A DNA stretch of 64,000 nt from assembly GCA_010093485.1 (NCBI GenBank), contig MU001493.1:1972937-2036936 (forward strand), read 5' to 3'. The notes below the pieces were generated by a model. That model was given only the letters and a program-made list of their open reading frames with translations. It was not told the origin of the DNA and made no database searches. The position numbers and the translations under genes are program-made. This stretch comes from Karstenula rhodostoma CBS 690.94. Taxonomy: Eukaryota; Ascomycota; Dothideomycetes; Pleosporales; Didymosphaeriaceae. Below are positions 57,201 to 64,000 of the stretch, in pieces. Numbering within the stretch: position 1 is the first letter of the stretch; every line of letters begins with the position of its first letter.

Positions 57201-59143
57201 AGATATTATACTAATTATAAGCTTAGTATCCCTAATAAATTTAAAAAGATTATTTATATTTAATCTAAAAATAAATTCTAACCCTTAAAAAATAATTAAT
57301 ATAAAGAGATTTTTATCTATATTAAATTATTAAAAGATAAGCTCTAATATCTAGATAATAAATAATCTAAAAAGATTATTATCTATATTAACTATTTTTT
57401 ATTAGAAGAGTTTTAATTTATAATAATATCTAATAGGGGTCTAAATTTTAATTCTAATAGCTAATAATATTAGAGATTAATATAGCTTAATATAGTTATT
57501 ATAAAATAGTATAATAGTTTATTAGGTAATAATTTTAATATATAATTTATAGTACCTTAGCTATTACGAATTTAATTACCTATTTAGTTAGCTTAATAAT
57601 ATTATTCTAGTATATTTTAAAAACCTATATACTATTAGTTATAATATTATTTACTAGAGGAATATATTCTACCCTTATAATATACTAAATAATACTACTA
57701 TTAAAAATAGTAAAGATAATAATAAAATATAATATAATAGTAAAGACCTCTACTACTATATATAAGTATAGTTATTAGACTAAATTAATCTAATAGGCTA
57801 GCTCTATAGTAGAACTATACTCTCTAAAGGTTTTCCTCTATATAGAGAAGGGCGAGATAGCTTAGTAGATAGTATTTATAGACTAAAAAATTATACTAGG
57901 GGTTTTAGAAACGCGGTTCCACGCTAAGTAAATAAGCTATAATTAGTTTAAACGAGTTATAGCTATAACCTATATATATATAAAATTATCTAAAAATAGA
58001 ATTATAATTTACTACTACTATTTTATAAAAAAATTATTATTCTTTATATAGATATTTTTAGTATATTTAAGGTTAAGATTACTATAGATTTCTATTTAAT
58101 ATTAGGTTATTAAAAATATATATAATATAAGGCTTTAAGTTTTTAGCTAAAATAAGTTTAATATTATTTTTAAAGAATTCTAAAACCGGAGTCCTATTAG
58201 GTAAAAGCTATAATAGGAATTAAAAAAACTAGAAGAATAAAAATAGACTATAAATAAATTTATAGAATTTAGACTTTAATACTAAATAGTAGTAGGGCCT
58301 ATAGTATTAGTTAACTATAACTAATCTTAGCTAGTATTAATTAGTTACCTTTTTATTTATTTATTTAAAATTCTTACTTAGCTAAGTTAAGTTTATTTAA
58401 TTACTATCTTTCCCTGAAACTAGTTAAGGTCTATTAAAAGCTACTAATTATAGCTAGATACTAGTTAACTATATTATAATTTTTATTACCTTATTTTATT
58501 ATTAACACGATACTAAACTCCTATACTTAGTATTTTATAATTAAATACTATATACCCCTATTACTATTATTAAATACTAACCCTATATAGTTACTATTCC
58601 TATTTTTTATTCTTTATTCTTTACCCTTTATATATTACTCTATAGGCTCCACGCTTAGGATTTAGAATAGGACTTAGAACTCCTTTACTAATACTATTAC
58701 CTTTATCTCTATCTTTACCTCTACCCTTATCTATATATCTACTATACTATATAGAACCTCTTATATCTAGTAGATACTTATTTTATTTATTATTTCTATT
58801 ATAAACTTTTTATTCTCTCTAGTTACCTTTTTAGTTACCTTCTTATTATAATAGGCTTTAATTTCCTATAGCTTTTATTATATATATACTAGCTATTATC
58901 TATTTTCTACCTTTATTTTATAAGTATTAATTACCCCCTAGCCTAGTTAAGATATCTTAAATACCTTACTAATTCCTATATATACCTTTTTATTAATCTT
59001 TACTTTAGTAATAACCTATCTTAACTTATTATTATCGCCCTAGTATATTATAATAATAGAATATATTTTATAGGAATACTATTTAGTATTATAGACTACT
59101 TTTATACCTTTTAGAATTATAGGGAATAGATAGATTACTAATC

Positions 59144-59177
59144 TATTATTATTATTATTATTATTACTACTACTACT
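59144..59177. repeat. (ATT)n/(ACT)n microsatellite
   Basis: A run of TTA/ATT units passes into four TAC units inside RIP island 2. Confidence 0.85.
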
Positions 59178-62100
59178 AGATAAGGTAATCTTAGCGTATA
59201 GATATTATACTAGTAAACCTAAAGTATTATATAAGTATTATACTATTAAAGAGAATTTATAGCTTACTAATAATAGCTATTTTAATTATATTCTTATATA
59301 CTATTAATAACTAATAAAGTATAGAATAGAAGAAAGGAATATAGGTAGTAATACCTATCTATATATATTTTTCTCCTAGTCTTAATAAAAACTATCCTTT
59401 TTATCTATTAATAACTCTCTATTATTAGAATTCTTAAATATTAATAAATACACGCTAGTCCTATTTTAGTTTAGCCTTATACTAGTTCTATTTTAGCTAG
59501 TTTAGTACTATACCCTTTTTAGTTAGCCTATATATAGATACTAGGTATACCTTAGTTACTTTTTTAGTCCCCTTTTATTTATATATTAGTAAAGTATAAC
59601 GCGCCTTTTTATCCCCCTATTTTATTAAATTACCCTACCTTATAGTAAATCTCTATAATATAACTAATCTTATAATTCTTATAAAAATTATAATAAATTT
59701 ATAAAATAAAATCTATTCTATAGATAGATATATATAAATATAAATTACTTTAGAAAAAATAAAATATAAATTTTAGTATTCTAATACTCTAAATTTATAA
59801 TAATATAAAGAGTATAATTTTATTTAAGTTAAATAGACTTCTTATAAAGATATACCTTAATCTTCTTTTTAATATAACTAGAAGTAATATAATTTAATTC
59901 TAGAAAAACTTATATATTCTTTAATTTTCTAGTTAGTTCTTTAGTCTTTATTATAAAGTCTAGAATAGCTTTATAGTCCTCTATTTTATCTATTATATTA
60001 TTTAATTCTTTCTTTAGTCTTATATTAGTTATAACCTTCTAGTTATTTATAAAATTATTTATTACTAAAGTAAGTCTATTCGTCTAATTATATAATATAG
60101 AAATAAGGTTTATATTCTTTTTAAAGTAATAATCTAGTCTAATTAACTTTTAAGTATAAATAGTATTTAATTTTCTTATAGCTAATATAATATATATACT
60201 TATTAAAACTAAAGTTCTATTTCTAAAGACTTTTATAATCCTTAATATATATAAGTTAGTATATAAAGAATTATTTATAAAAACTTACTAAAATACTTAC
60301 CTACCTTATATTCTATATATATAATCCGTCTAGAATAGAGATTTATTTTATAATATATTAGTATTTTAATAGTAATTCTAAATAAAAAAGATATTTTTAT
60401 CTAATTAGTAAGAAAAATAAAAAAAAAATATTAAACTAAATATAATAAGTAAATTTAATTATCTAAATTAGAAATACTATTTATTTATTTATAATACTTT
60501 CTTTTATATTACTTTTAAATAGTAGTTATAAGACTAGGATATAGCTAAATAGAATAAATACTCTTAGAATTAAATAGATAAAAGAAACTATATAAATTAA
60601 GACTAAACTTAAAATACTAAAATAGAAAAGGTTCTAAGGAGGGACTCTCTATATACTAGGTATTTAAGATCTACTAACTAATCTATATATAGACTACTAA
60701 ATAAGGCCTAAACTTAAAAATAGGTAAATATTCTATAAGGGGATTTAATTTTAGGTTAAATTAACCCTTATACTACCCCCCTCTAAGCGCGATCTAGGGT
60801 TTTAATAGTTTCTAAGAACTATAAGAATACCTATATCTATAAAAAGAAAGAAAAGAATAAATTAGTCTAAAAAGAAAGAAAAAAAAAATAAAAATAAAAA
60901 AAAATATTCTTTATACCCTTAAAAAATTTCCTATTAAACTTATATAGTTATAGACTAGATTAGAGTATTCTACTCTAGTATAATTATATATAACTTTATA
61001 ATTTCCTATATAAAAATATCTTTATTTAGAATTTTTCTAAGTAGTTAGCTATACACTATTATATATATATTATATAGGATTTTCTAATCCTATAAGAAGA
61101 GGTTAAAATCTAGTTTAAGATTTTAAATTCTTTACTTATAGTTAAAGGCTTAAAGTACTTAATATATAAAGTTTAATCCTTTATAGTATTAAAAAATATA
61201 AAATAAGTATACCTTATAAATATTAAATAGACTATCTAGATTAAGCTACTATACTAATTAGCCTATTTTTAAATAACTTTTTATTAACTACTTACCTTAA
61301 TAGATATATTATCTTTAAGATTACTATCTAAAAATACTTTATTAAGGGTAGCTTTCTTCTAAGTATCTAGATACTTAGGGGGCCTAACTATTTAAGGATT
61401 AGTATTATAAAAGTTACCTACTAGCTTTAAAGTATTTTTAAAATTAAATACTAGATATTATATATTATTTAAGTTATAGCCTTACTATACTATTTAGTAC
61501 TAGAGTTTTCTCTAATTTAGTTAGCTATTATAAATAAGTAATACTTTCTATTTAAGAATATTATTAACTTTAATTAGTAGTTCCTATAATTAGTATTATC
61601 TAGAAAGTAGGTTATTAGGTATTTTCTAAAAATAGTTTATATAAAATACTAAGTAAACTTTTATATATAATAGTAATTTAAATTTATAGAATAACCCTTT
61701 TATCTCTATAATATAGTATAAACTATATATTTACTTATTAAGCTTAATAGAGGAACGCGATATTAAAAAACCTTTTAGAATAATATAAATAAAATTACTA
61801 ATAATAAAGTTAAATAGTTAGTAGTATTTATTAGCTTATTTTACTATTAAGTTTTATACTATAATAAGATTCTAATAGGCCTAGTTATAAATCTAAATAA
61901 TAGTTTTAAGATAAGTAGTAATAAACTTATAGGCTTACTTAAAACTAATATTATTAGGGGAGTCCTTAGGTAACCTAACTCTATTTTTTTAGTCCTAAAA
62001 AACTTTAGTTTTATAGCTAAACTCGATTTTATATAAAGAGAAACTAGTAGATTTATTAAATAAAGAGGCTTATACCTAGTCTATTAAAAGGAGTAGATCT

Positions 62101-62429
62101 AACTAGTTATTTTAAAATTTATTAATAAATAGGTAAAGATATTAGTTAATATATTTATTATATATCTTAGTTTAACTATTTATTTAGATATAATTTATAG
62201 ATATAAATTTCTACTATATATCTATAAGGTAATATAGTTTACTAGTAAAATTAAAAGTAAACTATAGCCCTTAATTTAATATAATAGATTTAGGGATACT
62301 AAAAATCCTCTAAATATACTAGTAGTAAAGGGAGATAGCCTATTCTATAGTAATTATTTTATAGTATAGTAATAAAAAGATATATTTATTTAGGTAATAT
62401 ATATAAACTATAATATTATTAAAGCCCTT

Positions 62430-64000
62430 TTAGTCTAGTAAAAAGTTTTTAAAATCTATAGAGATATTTTACTATATAGCCTCTAGAATAGATAGTAGCT
62501 AGAGTAGGCCTAGCTTTTTATTATAAGGGGGCTTAGTTTAATAGTAGATTTTATAATTTTATATAAACTATTTAATATCTATATATATATAGCTCTAATA
62601 GTATAATTTCTAGATAAGTTTATAGGTCTTTTTAGTACTAGGATATATAGTTATTTAGTAGGAGTAAACTATATTAATAAGGATTATTTAAAATTAACTA
62701 GTTTTAGAGATAACTAGGTAGTCTTAGTATAAAAAAAGTCTAGAAGGTATTTTATTATATTTACTATTTAGTTTAAAAGTAGTCTTTTAAAATAGTTCTA
62801 AGATTAGGTTAGTATAATTTATTTTAAGTAAATAGTTTACTAGTATAATAGAAGAGTTTTATAATTTAGCCTTTCTACTCTACTAGTTTAGTTTAGTAGT
62901 AGTAACTAATACTATTATTTTATAGTCCTTATTATTAGTATTATTATTAGTAATATTCTATTATTAAGGGAAAAAATATATTATATAAACTAATTTAGCT
63001 TTTACCTTTTATATAACTAGTTCTTTTTATTTTTATAATAGTATATTAGCTATAATATTTATAAATCTAGAGTAAAATATAATTATATAGTTATACTAGA
63101 ATAATATTTCTAACTAATAAGTCTAGTAAGGTATAAGTTTTTACTTTATAGAGAAGTATTTAAATATATAATAGTCTATAATAATAGTAAATAACTCTTC
63201 TAATTATAAACTAATAAGCTAGATATACTATATATATAACCTATCTATAATAGTAAGTATTTCTTTATTATAAATATTATAATTTATCTCTACTAGTTTT
63301 ATTTTATATAAGTAGAAATTAAAAAGTTTTTAAATTCTATTATTTTATATCTATAAGATAGCTTCTATAATAATATTATTACTAATATTAGTCTCTATCT
63401 ATATCTTATAGTAGGGGGAGTACTATATAATAAAATTATTTAAGTAGAAAAAATCCTTTATAATTTAAAAAATAGTATATTCCTTATTTTTAAACTTATA
63501 CTAGATACCTTTTTTAGTTAGCTTAATAAGGGGTTAAATAATATATCTATAGTTTTTAAAATAGGCCTAATAGTAGTTATAGAATTCTAAAAAGGATTAG
63601 AGGGTATAGAGACTAGTAGGCTCTTCCTAGTCCTATATTATAGTTTTCTTCTTAGGGTCCTTATAGATCCTATTAGTAGTAATAATAAAACCTAGAAATT
63701 TAACTTTTTAAATAATAAATTCGCTTTTCTTAATATTATAATAAAGGTAGTACTCTTTTAGCTATTTAATAACTTTAAATATATAAGCCTTATACTCTAG
63801 GGGATCCTTAGAGTAAATAAGAATATTATTAATATAAACTATATAAATTAAGTTAATTATATTAGTTAGAATTATATTAATAAAGTATTAGAATAATACT
63901 AGTCTATTAGTTATACTAAAAAAAAGAATATTATACTTAAAATTACTATATTAAGTTTAAAATATAAAGAGGTTAAAGGTATATTTAATAAGTTATATAT
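62430..64000 (-). mobile_element. RIP-mutated Ty3/gypsy retrotransposon pol remnant
   Basis: Reading the minus strand through in-frame stops gives a pol polyprotein in gypsy order. RT: VYINNILIYSKD (63.84-63.80 kb), FLGFIITTNRIYKDPKK, LYTL then SFLEFYNYY, and PLIKLTKKG (63.51 kb). RNase H: INYNIYNKEILTIID (63.29-63.25 kb) and IFKYFSIK. Integrase zinc region: STKKTYKLI, NYKIYYQTKPPYNKKLGLL (62.55-62.51 kb). Stops fall where CAA, CAG or TGG would be expected, and Asp has become Asn in the YxDD motif, all as expected from C-to-T change on either strand. The element continues off the right edge (protease and gag side). Its ends and LTRs were not located. Confidence 0.82.

Larger units (their letters stand above)
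49070..64000. repeat. AT-rich RIP-degraded repeat island 2
   Basis: Nearly 15 kb of TA-rich DNA, with CA and TG almost absent, no open frame of useful length, and only scattered CG. As in island 1, remaining C precedes T or C. It is a stack of mutated transposons; only the rightmost one could be identified (Ty3/gypsy, minus strand). Slightly richer patches occur near 57.9-58.7 kb and 59.4-59.6 kb (for example AACGCGGTTCCACGC). Confidence 0.9.

Overview
The window looks like a piece of a filamentous ascomycete genome, most likely Dothideomycetes/Pleosporales (inferred). Genes are split by short GT-AG introns of about 43-180 bp, often with a CTAAC/CTGAC-like branch point. The gene content is typical of plant-associated fungi: an AA9 LPMO with CBM1, a PL4 lyase, Zn2Cys6 regulators, a hybrid histidine kinase and several P450s. 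The genome is strongly two-part. Gene-bearing, GC-balanced DNA is interrupted by two AT-rich blocks (about 3.46-6.40 kb and 49.07 kb to the right edge). In these blocks CpA and TpG are almost absent, the mark of saturating repeat-induced point mutation (RIP).

Left half. An unidentified partial gene starts at 158 and runs off the left edge. A secreted GMC oxidoreductase follows (857-2923), then RIP island 1 and a stand-alone MoeA-like protein (6983-8272). A plant-cell-wall set follows: AA9-CBM1 LPMO (9310-10506), a 5'-truncated GH3 C-terminus (12004-12595) abutting a five-exon PL4 rhamnogalacturonan lyase (12664-14630), and a divergently transcribed secreted DUF1961 protein (15375-16076). Beside them is a small secreted CHAP-domain protein of bacterial type (16248-16837). 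Between 17 and 27.3 kb there are decayed genes (an unidentified remnant, a rhodopsin-like membrane protein, a P450), an intact single-pass membrane protein (19736-21268) and a BAHD-type acyltransferase (23974-25470).

Right half. After an NmrA-like reductase (27688-28605) and a six-exon hybrid histidine kinase (29252-32477) comes a candidate biosynthetic cluster at 33.4-48.5 kb. It holds an AlcR-type Zn2Cys6 regulator, a P450 broken by an 8-bp tandem duplication, a rhodopsin-like membrane protein, an alpha/beta-hydrolase, a UbiA-superfamily protein resembling fungal membrane terpene cyclases, a Baeyer-Villiger monooxygenase and a second, intact P450. I infer a terpenoid pathway: UbiA-type cyclase or prenyltransferase, then P450 and BVMO oxidation, with hydrolase and acyl-transfer tailoring. 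Inverted 57-bp repeats flank the hydrolase and UbiA genes.

The cluster abuts RIP island 2. At the right edge of that island I could read a mutated Ty3/gypsy polyprotein on the minus strand, in the order RT, RNase H, integrase; its RT motif is changed from YxDD to YINN.

Several genes carry small frame-disrupting indels in short tandem repeats (8-bp duplication, AC dinucleotide, T6 and G5 runs). These are either early gene decay or assembly errors. No tRNA, rRNA or CRISPR feature was recognised.
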